From contig NZ_AP023213.1 in assembly GCF_014218275.1 (NCBI RefSeq), positions 2,892,001 to 2,956,000 on the forward strand: DNA of 64,000 nucleotides, read 5' to 3'. Each line of letters starts with the position of its first letter. Position 1 is the first letter of the stretch. The position numbers and the translations under genes were made by a program. Positions 43,228 through 50,289 of the stretch are shown here, in pieces. The notes under the pieces are model-generated. The model saw only the letters and a list, made by a program, of their open reading frames with translations, made no database searches and had not been told where the DNA came from. This DNA is from Citrifermentans bremense. Lineage in GTDB: Bacteria > Desulfobacterota > Desulfuromonadia > Geobacterales > Geobacteraceae.

Positions 43228-45219
43228 TTAAAGCAGTTGCGTGGCGAGCAGGAAGCGGTTCAACAGCCATCCGCTGCCGAAGGCGAAGCCGGAGACGAAG
43301 AGTCCGATGGCGATGGCCACCTTCCAGCCGCGCTCCTTCTTCATGATCAGGAACTGCGCGACGCACGGGATGAAAAGGGTGAGGGTTACCGCCGCCACGG
43401 TGAGCTGCCTCGCGTTCAGGAGCCCCTTGGTCTGCAGGTCGTAGAGTCCCGCCGCGCCGTAGTCGCGCCTGAAGAAGCCGAAGATGAAGGCCACCGCCGA
43501 CTCCTTGGGGAGCCCCAGGCTTGCCATGACCGGGGTCATCGCCTCGATCATCTTCTCGAAGAAGTGGGTGATCTTGCCCAGCCACAAAAGCACGGAGGCG
43601 AGGATGAACAGCGGCAGGATCTCCATGAAGTACCACTGCATGCGGGTGTAGGTCTTGGTCAGCACGTTGCCGAACTGCGGCAGCCGCATCGGGGGGATCT
43701 CCATGTAGAACATCGGCGTTTCCCCGGGAACCACCTTGGCGGCGAGAAGCCCGACCAAAAGGAAGATCAGGAGCAGGCAGACGCCCCAGGTCAGAAGCGC
43801 TCCCGGGGTCTGGGAGAGAAGCGACATGATGACCCCGAGCTGCGCCGAGCAGGGAATGGCAAGCGCCAAAAGGACGGTGGCGATCACCCGCTCGCGTACC
43901 GTCTCCAGGGTCCTCGTCACCATGGTCGCCATGGTGTCGCAACCGAAACCGAGCACCATCGGTATCACGGCGCGCCCGGTGAGCCCCATGGTCTTGAACA
44001 CGCGGTCCACGAGGAGCGCAAGCCGCGGGAAATAGCCGCTGTCCTCGAGCACGGAGAAAAAGAGGAAGAAGGTGGCGACGATGGGGAGAATGATGCCGAC
44101 GGCGTAGCGGAAGCCCAGGGTGATGATGCCGTACTCTCCCACCAGGAGTTCCTGGAGCATACCCCAGGGGACGTAGAGCTTAACGATTTCGATGATCCAG
44201 GGGTTGAAGTGCTCCTCAAACACCTTTCCTTCCAGGAAATCGACCAGGGTCCCGGCGCCGAAGACGCCGACGAACTGGTAGAGGCCGAAGTAAAGCACGA
44301 TGAGCAAAAGCGGGATACCGGTGGCCGGGCGGACGGTCCAGCGGGAGAAGCGCTCGGCGAGCGTCACCACGCGCTTTTCCGGCGCCTTGAAGGCGCCGTC
44401 CAGGATCCCCTTCACTATCGCCTTGCGCTCCATGGAGAGGTCCAGGTGGAACGACTCGCGGCGCTCAAAACGCTTCTCCCTCACCACTGTCTGCACCCCG
44501 GGGAACCAGACGCCCTCGGTTTCCCGCACCAGGTTTGCCACCTCCGCGTCGTCCTGCAAAAGCAAAAGAGCTATCGCCTTCTTGGAAAGGATGTACTCGC
44601 CCCTGAGGCTCTGGCAGATCTCGGCGATGTCCCCCTCCATGAGGCGCGAATAGGTGAAGGGGGGGACGGCGCAAGAGGAGGAGCCGGCAATTGCGGCCCT
44701 GATCTCGGGGACCCCTATCTTCTTCGCCGTAGCGGCGCCTATTACCGGGATGCCGAGCCGCTTGGACAAAAGCGGAATGTCGATTTCGAGCCCCATGCGC
44801 GCCGCTTCGTCCATGATGTTCACCACCAGCACCACGGGAAGCTCGGCCTCGATGAGCTGCAGCGTCATCGGGAGCATCCGCTCCAGGTTGCGGGCGTCGA
44901 GTACGTGGAGCACGAGGTGCGGGCGCTCGGTCAAGAGGATCTCGCGGGCGACCCGCTCCTCCTCGGTGATGGGGAGTATGGAATACATGCCTGGGGTGTC
45001 GATGATCTCGAACTCTTCCCCGTTGATCGCCGTGCTGCCGCGGGAAACCTCCACCGAGGTGCCGGGATAGTTGGACACGGTGACGTAGGCGCCAGTGAGG
45101 GCGTTGAAGAGGACGCTCTTTCCGACATTGGGATTCCCCACCAGCGCCACCTTCTTGGCGCCGCTGGCGGCAACGGTTGCGGCTTCGTGGCAGGAACCCT
45201 TCTTCTTGAAAAATGACAT
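43228..45219 (-). CDS. feoB: Ferrous iron transport protein B
   Basis: A 663-residue inner membrane protein. G-protein domain: G1 GNPNVGKS (residues 28-35), G2 Thr in NYPGTSVEV, G3 DTPGMYS, G4-like NIMDEA. From about residue 285 there are eight to ten membrane helices with the two Gate motifs, including GFGCDTMATMVTRTLE and the Cys in LALAIPCSAQLG. It imports Fe(II). ATG 45219 has GAGGGG 11 bases upstream; a GTG three codons earlier is too close to it. Preceded by a Fur-box-like site. Confidence 0.94.
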   Translation of the reverse strand: MSFFKKKGSCHEAATVAASGAKKVALVGNPNVGKSVLFNALTGAYVTVSNYPGTSVEVSRGSTAINGEEFEIIDTPGMYSILPITEEERVAREILLTERPHLVLHVLDARNLERMLPMTLQLIEAELPVVLVVNIMDEAARMGLEIDIPLLSKRLGIPVIGAATAKKIGVPEIRAAIAGSSSCAVPPFTYSRLMEGDIAEICQSLRGEYILSKKAIALLLLQDDAEVANLVRETEGVWFPGVQTVVREKRFERRESFHLDLSMERKAIVKGILDGAFKAPEKRVVTLAERFSRWTVRPATGIPLLLIVLYFGLYQFVGVFGAGTLVDFLEGKVFEEHFNPWIIEIVKLYVPWGMLQELLVGEYGIITLGFRYAVGIILPIVATFFLFFSVLEDSGYFPRLALLVDRVFKTMGLTGRAVIPMVLGFGCDTMATMVTRTLETVRERVIATVLLALAIPCSAQLGVIMSLLSQTPGALLTWGVCLLLIFLLVGLLAAKVVPGETPMFYMEIPPMRLPQFGNVLTKTYTRMQWYFMEILPLFILASVLLWLGKITHFFEKMIEAMTPVMASLGLPKESAVAFIFGFFRRDYGAAGLYDLQTKGLLNARQLTVAAVTLTLFIPCVAQFLIMKKERGWKVAIAIGLFVSGFAFGSGWLLNRFLLATQLL

Positions 45220-45260
45220 GTTTTCCACTACCCCTCTTTAACGTTTAGATGCCAATTAAA

Positions 45261-45275
45261 AGTCAATGAATATCA
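45261..45275 (-). promoter_or_regulatory. Candidate Fur box upstream of feoB
   Basis: Plus strand AGTCAATGAATATCA; read on the minus strand TGATATTCATTGACT. Ten of 14 positions match the 7-1-7 Fur core TGATAATnATTATCA. It is 42 bases upstream of the feoB start and shares GTCAATGA-TAT with the site in front of fur. Confidence 0.5.
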
Positions 45276-45369
45276 CTTTCAGGTTGGCGGGAAAAATTTT
45301 TAGCTTCGTGCGTTCCTGACCACGGAGAGCCGGCGGGCTACCTGAACCAACCAGGAGCCCGGTCAGCCC

Positions 45370-45801
45370 TTACTTTCTGCAGCTCGAGCAAAGACCGTAG
45401 AGCTCGAGGCGGTGCCGCTCGATCAGGAAGCCCCGGCTGTTTGCGACCTCGTCCTGCAGCTTCTCGATGGTCTCGTTCTCGAACTCCTCGATGTGGCCGC
45501 ACCTGGTGCAGACCAGGTGGTCGTGGTGCTCCCCCTCCCCCACGTGCTCGTAACGGGTCTGGCCGTCGCCGAACTGCATCTCGCGGGCGATCCCGGCCTC
45601 GGCGAAGAGCTTCAGGGTCCGGTACACCGTGGCGTAGCCGATGTTCGAGTGCTTGGCCCTCAGCTTCAGGTACAGTTCCTCGATGCTCAGGTGCCTGTCG
45701 CTGGACAGGAAGCTGTCGAGGATGATGTCCCGCTGCTTGGTGGTCTTGAGTCCGCGCTGGGCGATGAAGTCGGCGAAGACTTTTTTCTTGGCTCGTTTCA
45801 T
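45370..45801 (-). CDS. fur: Fur-family ferric uptake regulator
   Basis: A 143-residue Fur protein. Winged helix at residues 1-85 (RGLKTTKQRDIILDSFL, IGYATVYRTLKLFAEAGI). The metal and dimer domain has EGEHHDHLVCTRCGHIEEFE and a second CxxC near the end (LYGLCSSCRK) for structural zinc. Upstream of feoB on the same strand with about 150 bp and a Fur-box-like site between. Its own promoter overlaps another such site, so it is probably autoregulated. Confidence 0.92.
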   Translation of the reverse strand: MKRAKKKVFADFIAQRGLKTTKQRDIILDSFLSSDRHLSIEELYLKLRAKHSNIGYATVYRTLKLFAEAGIAREMQFGDGQTRYEHVGEGEHHDHLVCTRCGHIEEFENETIEKLQDEVANSRGFLIERHRLELYGLCSSCRK

Positions 45802-45827
45802 GAGAACCCCAATTGAAAGTGGATGTC

Positions 45828-45865
45828 ATAGTAGCGGGGGTCCCCGCCACTGTCAATGATTATTT
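45828..45865 (-). promoter_or_regulatory. Promoter of fur with overlapping Fur box
   Basis: On the minus strand: TTGACA (45851-45856), 17-base spacer, TACTAT (45828-45833). The -35 box lies inside AAATAATCATTGACA (45851-45865), which matches 10 of 14 positions of the Fur core. Thirty bases upstream of ATG 45801. Confidence 0.6.
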
Positions 45866-45968
45866 TTCCAGCGGCGCGGCAGACACGGCTGCCGCACCAA
45901 CGACAGTCGACAGGAGAAGCCACTGGGCTCGCTGAACCCGCAGCTCAGGTGAACGGAGCGGCACTGGA

Positions 45969-46058
45969 CTGAATGGACTGAATGGACTGAATGGACTGAA
46001 TGGACTGAATGGACTGAATGGACTGAATGGACTGAATGGACTGAATGGACTGAATGGA
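45969..46058. repeat. Ten perfect tandem copies of a 9-bp unit
   Basis: CTGAATGGA repeated ten times without a single difference (90 bp), followed directly by CGCAGG. It lies in the spacer between fur and the Cys-rich protein gene. Frames that cross it (Q-S-I, S-P-F or L-N-G triplets) have no start or family character, so I treat it as non-coding. Confidence 0.95.
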
Positions 46059-46083
46059 CGCAGGCTGCTTTCTTTCACCTGGA

Positions 46084-46398
46084 CTATGGCCTGGGGAGAA
46101 CTTCTGGAGGGATGTCTTCGGGGTCGGGCAGGAAGGGCCTGCCACACTGCTTGCAGCAATCCTCACAACCGTTTTTCTTCAGCGGGCTTTGCTGCTGCTG
46201 GCCGGGCTGTACCGGCTTGCGCGCGGCCTTGCATTTCTCGCAGCAGTCGCACGCTTTGTCCCGGGTCTTGTCCTGCATCTCCTCGATATCGCTGCCGACC
46301 ACGCCGCTGGATTCGTACCGCCCCTCCTCACCCTCGGCTCGCACAACAGAAAGCTGCAACAGCAGAACCAGCGCCACCATGATCGCCTTTGTCATCAT
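46084..46398 (-). CDS. Exported cysteine-rich protein of unknown function
   Basis: A 104-residue protein. The start MMTKAIMVALVLLLQLSVVRA is a signal peptide. The mature part is hydrophilic, with two similar Cys clusters, CDCCEKC and CEDCCKQC, separated by a Gln/Lys-rich linker, and a proline-rich end (LPDPEDIPPEVLPRP). It probably binds metal in the periplasm or forms disulfides. GGAGG lies eight bases upstream. Divergent to the cytochrome gene. I do not recognise a family. Confidence 0.6.
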   Translation of the reverse strand: MMTKAIMVALVLLLQLSVVRAEGEEGRYESSGVVGSDIEEMQDKTRDKACDCCEKCKAARKPVQPGQQQQSPLKKNGCEDCCKQCGRPFLPDPEDIPPEVLPRP

Positions 46399-46504
46399 GC
46401 CTGCTTCCTCCCTGGTTCGTTGGCGGGACGCTAAAAATTAACATCTGGCAATAAAATGTCAATCGCACTGATTTATCGACGGCGCAAGCGGCAGCCGCTT
46501 TCTC

Positions 46505-46513
46505 TGGTATACT
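46505..46513 (+). promoter_or_regulatory. Extended -10 promoter of the cytochrome gene
   Basis: TGGTATACT at 46505-46513 is an extended -10 box (TGnTATAAT), 35 bases upstream of ATG 46548. The -35 region is weak. Confidence 0.5.
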
Positions 46514-46547
46514 CACCGAATGAAAAAACCCTAACAGGAGGTGTCAC

Positions 46548-46964
46548 ATGCAGAGGCGCTTGATCGCAACGTTGGCAATTTTGACACTCGTTGCAACCGG
46601 TGTCACAGGATGCAAGAAGAAGAGCGAAGAGCAAGCTCAAACCCAACCGACACAGAGTCAGATTACCACCGCGGCTCCCGCTGCCCCGGCAGGAGGTCAG
46701 CCGGCAGCTTCTGCCACTGCGACCACTGGGGAGCAGCTCTTCAAACAGCACTGCGCAGCCTGCCACCCCAACGGCGGCAACACCATCACGCCGGCAAAGA
46801 CCCTAAGCAAAAAGGCAATGGCCGACCGCAACATCAAGAGCGCGGACGACATCGTGAAGATCATGCGCAACCCGGGCCCGGGCATGAACAAGTTCGACGA
46901 GGGGATGATCTCCAACGACGATGCTAAGAAGATCGGCGACTACATCCTGGCGACCTTCCCCTGA
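46548..46964 (+). CDS. Monohaem c-type cytochrome lipoprotein
   Basis: A 138-residue protein. Signal peptide with lipobox (LVATGVTGC, Cys22), then a Gln/Thr/Ala-rich linker to about residue 60, then a class I cytochrome c domain: GEQLFKQHCAACHPNGG with one CxxCH haem site, and the distal Met probably in GPGMNKF or EGMIS. It resembles the small cytochrome c553/c6 type. It would carry electrons at the periplasmic side of a membrane. AGGAGG lies upstream of ATG 46548, and a strong terminator follows. Confidence 0.9.
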   Translation: MQRRLIATLAILTLVATGVTGCKKKSEEQAQTQPTQSQITTAAPAAPAGGQPAASATATTGEQLFKQHCAACHPNGGNTITPAKTLSKKAMADRNIKSADDIVKIMRNPGPGMNKFDEGMISNDDAKKIGDYILATFP

Positions 46965-46986
46965 TCCTTGACCACCACAAAACGCC

Positions 46987-47017
46987 AAGAGGGGGGCGCA
47001 AACTGCGCCCCCCTCTT
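46987..47017 (+). terminator. Rho-independent terminator of the cytochrome gene
   Basis: A perfect 14-bp stem, AAGAGGGGGGCGCA against TGCGCCCCCCTCTT, with a three-base loop AAC, followed by CTTTTG. It starts 23 bases after the stop. The A/T outer pairs let it work in both directions. Confidence 0.85.
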
Positions 47018-47085
47018 CTTTTGCCCCACATATTTTTGTGACACACTTCACTGCGCTTTCGGCGCGTCCGTAGTACTTTTACGCC

Positions 47086-47313
47086 ATGATTTGCCTTACC
47101 GCCCTCAAATCCCTGTACGCTTTGAACGGCGTCATCGCCGTCCTCCTTTACCTGCCGCAGATCTCTAGAGCCTGGAAGGACCGAAGCCACGCCCTGTCGC
47201 TCTCCCTGGTCACCTTCGGCGGCTGGTGCCTTGGTTCGCTGATCACGGCGCTCTACACGTATCGGGATCCACTCCGCGCCCTCCGCTCCGTAGCGCGCCT
47301 TCACCTCGTTTAA
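47086..47313 (+). pseudogene. SemiSWEET-like transporter, C-terminally truncated
   Basis: Residues 1-58 are SemiSWEET/PQ-loop-like: one hydrophobic helix at about 8-24, YLPQISRAWKDRSHALSLSL with the PQ motif, then a second helix GGWCLGSLITALYTY. After Tyr59 the frame runs into antisense sequence of a molybdopterin oxidoreductase remnant and ends 16 codons later. The third membrane helix of this family is missing. Homology ends near 47260. Intact members transport small sugars; this copy is likely dead. No clear ribosome site. Confidence 0.65.
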
Positions 47314-47594
47314 CCGCGCCACGACGGTCTCGAACGCCTCGTCCAACGAGATGCGCTCGAATTCGTACCTTCCTTCCCCTTGGGGCCTACGCGCTTGAGA
47401 GGATAAAGGAGCCGGTCCGGGTCGTGCACGATCTGCGGCGAGTGGCGCCCGATGCGGCAGAGGATCCCCATGGGGGTTCCCGCCTGCGGCCCCACCGAAA
47501 CCAGCCCACCCTTTTCCAGCGTCACGGTGACGAAGCAGCCTGCGGGGCAGATGCCGCACAGGCCGTTGCGGGTCTCGCGGGATTCCTCGGCCAT
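47257..47594 (-). pseudogene. Molybdopterin oxidoreductase, N-terminal remnant with frameshift
   Basis: Starting MAEESRETRNGLCGICPAGC, it shows the C-x2-C-x3-C...C iron-sulfur motif (CGICPAGCFVTVTLE ..., GILCRIGRHSP) of the DMSO reductase family and DPDRLLYPLKRVG. At the G run 47376-47379 the frame is lost by what looks like a one-base deletion; the next frame continues RYEFERISLDEAFETVVARL and KARYGAEGAEWIPIR. Homology stops at about 47257, where SemiSWEET sequence begins on the other strand. About 115 residues of a family of 650-800 remain. It was coupled to egtD (GGGAGG upstream, stop and start three bases apart). Confidence 0.8.
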
Positions 47595-47597
47595 CCA

Positions 47598-48659
47598 TCA
47601 CCTCCCCGACTGGCGGCAGTATCCTGGCAAGCGGCGCAGCAGCAGGAGCGCGAACCAGCGCCGTTCGTCGCTGAATACCTGCTCGGTTACAAAGCCGCAG
47701 CGGTGCAGCTCGGGGATCACCTGCTCCAGCCGGAACTTCCGGGCGACTTCGGTCCGCACCGATTCACCCTCGGCGATGGTGATGACCCTCCCTTTGGGAT
47801 GAAGCAGGAAAGTCTGCTGCTTTGTGAAGCAGGCATCGATCTCGATCTGCTCCTGCTCCGGCCGGTAGCGCGCAGAGTGCTCAATCGAGTCTAGGTCGAT
47901 GGCGCACCCGAGCTCACGGTTCATCCGGGCGAAGATGTTGCGGGTGAAGCTGGCCGTCACTCCCGCCCTGTCGTTGTAGGCCGCCTCCAAAAGGGCGTTC
48001 CTCTTCACCAAGTCCACCCCCAAAAGGAAGAAGTCGCCGGGACGCATCGACGCAGCCAGCGCGAGGCAAAAGCTCGACATCTCAGGGCGGCTGAAATTGC
48101 CGATGCTGCTCCCCAGGAAGGTCACCATAACCGGGGAGAGCTGTGCCAGAAGCGGGAACGCTTCCCCGTATTCGCAGTTCACAGCTGTCAAGCGGGCTCC
48201 TGGAAACCTGGCCGAGAGGCTTTTGCAGGTCCCGAAGAGAGCGGTCAGGCTGACATCGACAGGGAAATAGCAGACCCTCTTGGAGCGCTCGAGCCAAGCC
48301 CTCAAGAGATGATCCGTCTTCGCCGCACTGCCGGCCCCAAGCTCCACTAGGTTCACCGGGCCGGTAAGCTCCCTGATGCGGGTGGCGTTGACCGCAAGGA
48401 TCGAAGCCTCGGTACGGGTAAGGTAGTATTCCGGCTGCGCGGTGATCTGGTCGAAAAGGGCGCTTCCCTGCGCATCGTACTGGAACCGGCTCTCCAGGCG
48501 GCGCGGCGGCGACGCAAGCCCTGAAGCGCTGGAGCGGGCGAACTCCTGCACCGGGTCCGCGCCCGCCTGAGGTCTCACGATCCTGGGGCCATGCCCTCGT
48601 CTCGCTTCACTGAGTTGGCGGCAGATCAGCGCTTCGGGCGAGGCGAAAAAGGTATCCAT
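47598..48659 (-). CDS. egtD: EgtD-like L-histidine N-alpha-methyltransferase
   Basis: A 353-residue SAM-dependent methyltransferase of the EgtD family (DUF2260 type). Diagnostic blocks: YDAQGSALFDQITAQPEYYLTRTE, NLVELGAGSAAKTDHLL (SAM site), FPVDVSLTAL, MVTFLGSSIGNFS, and LGVDLVKRNALLEAAYND. In ergothioneine synthesis this enzyme trimethylates histidine; no egtB is adjacent, so the product may be used elsewhere or be only hercynine. AGGAGG is four bases upstream of ATG 48659. Confidence 0.82.
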   Translation of the reverse strand: MDTFFASPEALICRQLSEARRGHGPRIVRPQAGADPVQEFARSSASGLASPPRRLESRFQYDAQGSALFDQITAQPEYYLTRTEASILAVNATRIRELTGPVNLVELGAGSAAKTDHLLRAWLERSKRVCYFPVDVSLTALFGTCKSLSARFPGARLTAVNCEYGEAFPLLAQLSPVMVTFLGSSIGNFSRPEMSSFCLALAASMRPGDFFLLGVDLVKRNALLEAAYNDRAGVTASFTRNIFARMNRELGCAIDLDSIEHSARYRPEQEQIEIDACFTKQQTFLLHPKGRVITIAEGESVRTEVARKFRLEQVIPELHRCGFVTEQVFSDERRWFALLLLRRLPGYCRQSGR

Positions 48660-48693
48660 GGTTCCTCCTGTTCTGCACTCCCAAAAGTATTAG

Positions 48694-48721
48694 ATTATAG
48701 GTTGCTAATGATTAACGTCAA
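48694..48721 (-). promoter_or_regulatory. Sigma-70 promoter of egtD
   Basis: On the minus strand: TTGACG (48716-48721), 16-base spacer, TATAAT (48694-48699). The -10 is perfect. It is 35 bases upstream of the egtD start. Confidence 0.7.
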
Positions 48722-48781
48722 CGCTCATGATAACCGCGTGGGACACCTTTGCATTTATGACCATGGCCAGTAGAGTTAGGG

Positions 48782-48909
48782 GGTGAAAAAACAAGGATCC
48801 GGGAGGTCGTGCTGGCGGCAGACCACAACGCCTACCACATCGGCGAGAGGCGATCATCCGGCAAGTCCTGGGGCTTTGGCCCAGCGAGAACCTTTTCCTG
48901 ACCGGGTGA
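48782..48909 (+). pseudogene. DinB-family protein, C-terminal remnant with frameshift
   Basis: One frame reads GEKTRIREVVLAADHNAYHIGE (48782-48847), the C-terminal metal-site block of DinB-like proteins (D-H-N-x-Y-H). A two-base surplus near 48846-48850 shifts the frame; the next frame continues AIIRQVLGLWPSENLFLTG and stops TGA at 48907-48909, a typical DinB ending. The first two thirds of the gene are absent. Confidence 0.6.
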
Positions 48910-48924
48910 GAGAAAGGAGCGGAC

Positions 48925-50103
48925 ATGCATAAAGAGGACAACACCATGCTGGTCAGCGACGTCATGCTCGACTTCGCGATAAGCACCGGCCTCACCGATC
49001 CCGACCGGGCGCCGCGGCGCTACCTGTGGACCGACGCCTTCGCGGTCTGCAACTTCGTGGAGCTTTACCGCCGCTCGCAGGACGAAAGCTGGCTGGAGCT
49101 GGCGCGGCAGCTGGTCGACCAGGTGCATCGCGTCCTGGGGCGCCACCGAGTCGACGCAGAAGCGAGCGGCTGGCTGAGCGGTCTGGACGAGCAGGAGGGA
49201 GAGCTGCACCCGACCGTAGCGGGGCTGAGGATAGGGAAGCCGCTTGCCGAGCGCCTCCCGGACGAGCCTTCGGACGAGCGGCTGGAATGGGACCGCGACG
49301 GGCAGTACTACCACTACCTGACCAAGTGGATGCACGCGCTAAGCTGCATGACCCGGGTCACCGGCGACGTAACTTACCTCAGGTGGGGGATGGAACTGGC
49401 CCGGGCCGCGCATCGCGCCTTCCGCTACGCCGCGACACCCGACGGGGCCCCTGCGCTGCACTGGAAGATGAGCATCGATTTGAAGCGCCCGCTGGTCCGC
49501 TCAGCCGGGCTGCACGACCCGCTGGACGGCCTGGTCGCCTGCAGCGAGATGCGCTCCCTGGCGGGGGACTTCGCGGTGGACGGGCTGCCGGATCTCGGTG
49601 AGGAGATCGGGGAACTGGCGTCGATGTGCCGCGGCAAGAGCCTTGCGACCGACGACCCGCTGGGTATCGGGGGGCTTTTGTGCGACGCCGACTGGATGGA
49701 GCTTTTGGTGATCAAGGGGGATTTTCAGCATCTGCGCCTGTTCCGGCAGGTGCTGGACGACGCCCTGGCGAGCCTGGAGGGCGCGGGGGACACTTTCCTG
49801 GAACTTCCGGCGCGCTACCGGCTGGCGTTCCGCGAACTCGGGCTGTCGATCGGGCTAAGGGGTGCGGCGAACCTGGCCAGGCTCGCGGTCGAATTCCAAG
49901 AGGATCACGATCCCGATCTGCTCTTCGAGCTTACCCCACGCATCGAGGCGCTGACGCGACACCTCGCCCTGGCGCCGAGGATAGAGCGGTTCTGGCGTGG
50001 GGAGCGGGACAAGGGGAGCGAGCATTGGAAGGAGCACCGGGATATCAACATGGTGATGCTGGCGACGAGCCTCGCACCGGGGGAGTTTTTGCAGGCGGGA
50101 TAA
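48925..50103 (+). CDS. Unknown protein, probable alpha/alpha-barrel
   Basis: A 392-residue soluble protein that I do not recognise with confidence. It is rich in helices with regular Trp/Tyr/His residues: YLWTDAFAVCNFVELYR, DGQYYHYLTKWMHALSCM, HDPLDGLVACSEM, EHRDINMVMLATSL. The helical pairs with conserved 'YHYLTKWMHAL' and 'DPLDGL' recall six-hairpin (alpha/alpha)6 barrels of glycosidase or epimerase type, which is an inference from pattern only. AAAGGAG lies seven bases upstream of ATG 48925. Plus strand and alone, between the DinB remnant and a REP-like repeat. Confidence 0.6.
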   Translation: MHKEDNTMLVSDVMLDFAISTGLTDPDRAPRRYLWTDAFAVCNFVELYRRSQDESWLELARQLVDQVHRVLGRHRVDAEASGWLSGLDEQEGELHPTVAGLRIGKPLAERLPDEPSDERLEWDRDGQYYHYLTKWMHALSCMTRVTGDVTYLRWGMELARAAHRAFRYAATPDGAPALHWKMSIDLKRPLVRSAGLHDPLDGLVACSEMRSLAGDFAVDGLPDLGEEIGELASMCRGKSLATDDPLGIGGLLCDADWMELLVIKGDFQHLRLFRQVLDDALASLEGAGDTFLELPARYRLAFRELGLSIGLRGAANLARLAVEFQEDHDPDLLFELTPRIEALTRHLALAPRIERFWRGERDKGSEHWKEHRDINMVMLATSLAPGEFLQAG

Positions 50104-50171
50104 AGGAGGTAAAGGTCCTTCGTTTGGAAAGTGGGGTGGTTCACTGGATTTTAAGCTGGGGTACCAGAGGC

Positions 50172-50262
50172 AAATCCCCCCTGTCCCCCCTCCCGCCTTC
50201 GCAGACCGAAGCGCTACGGCGCGCAGGCCTGTCGCAAAGGGGGGAACGCCAGTGCACGCACG
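50172..50262. repeat. REP-like intergenic repeat
   Basis: AAATCCCCCCTGTCCCCCCT, then CGCAGACCGAAGCGCTACGG, then TCGCAAAGGGGGGAACG. The outer C-rich and G-rich parts are complementary, so the element can form one large hairpin. Similar core at 41996-42094. Confidence 0.6.
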
Positions 50263-50289
50263 GTGCCAGGTGATCTTGCCTGACTCCCC

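Noticed and set aside
43237-45216. Long plus-strand open frame opposite feoB
   Set aside because: Antisense of a well-supported feoB; composition is extremely charged and no domain is visible.
45969-46058. Short CRISPR-like array
   Set aside because: The 9-bp units are directly adjacent without spacers, so this is a simple tandem repeat.
45860-46166. Minus-strand open frames that cross the 9-bp repeat (Q-S-I and S-P-F triplet repeats)
   Set aside because: They exist only because a nine-base repeat lacks stops in most frames; no start site or conserved part.
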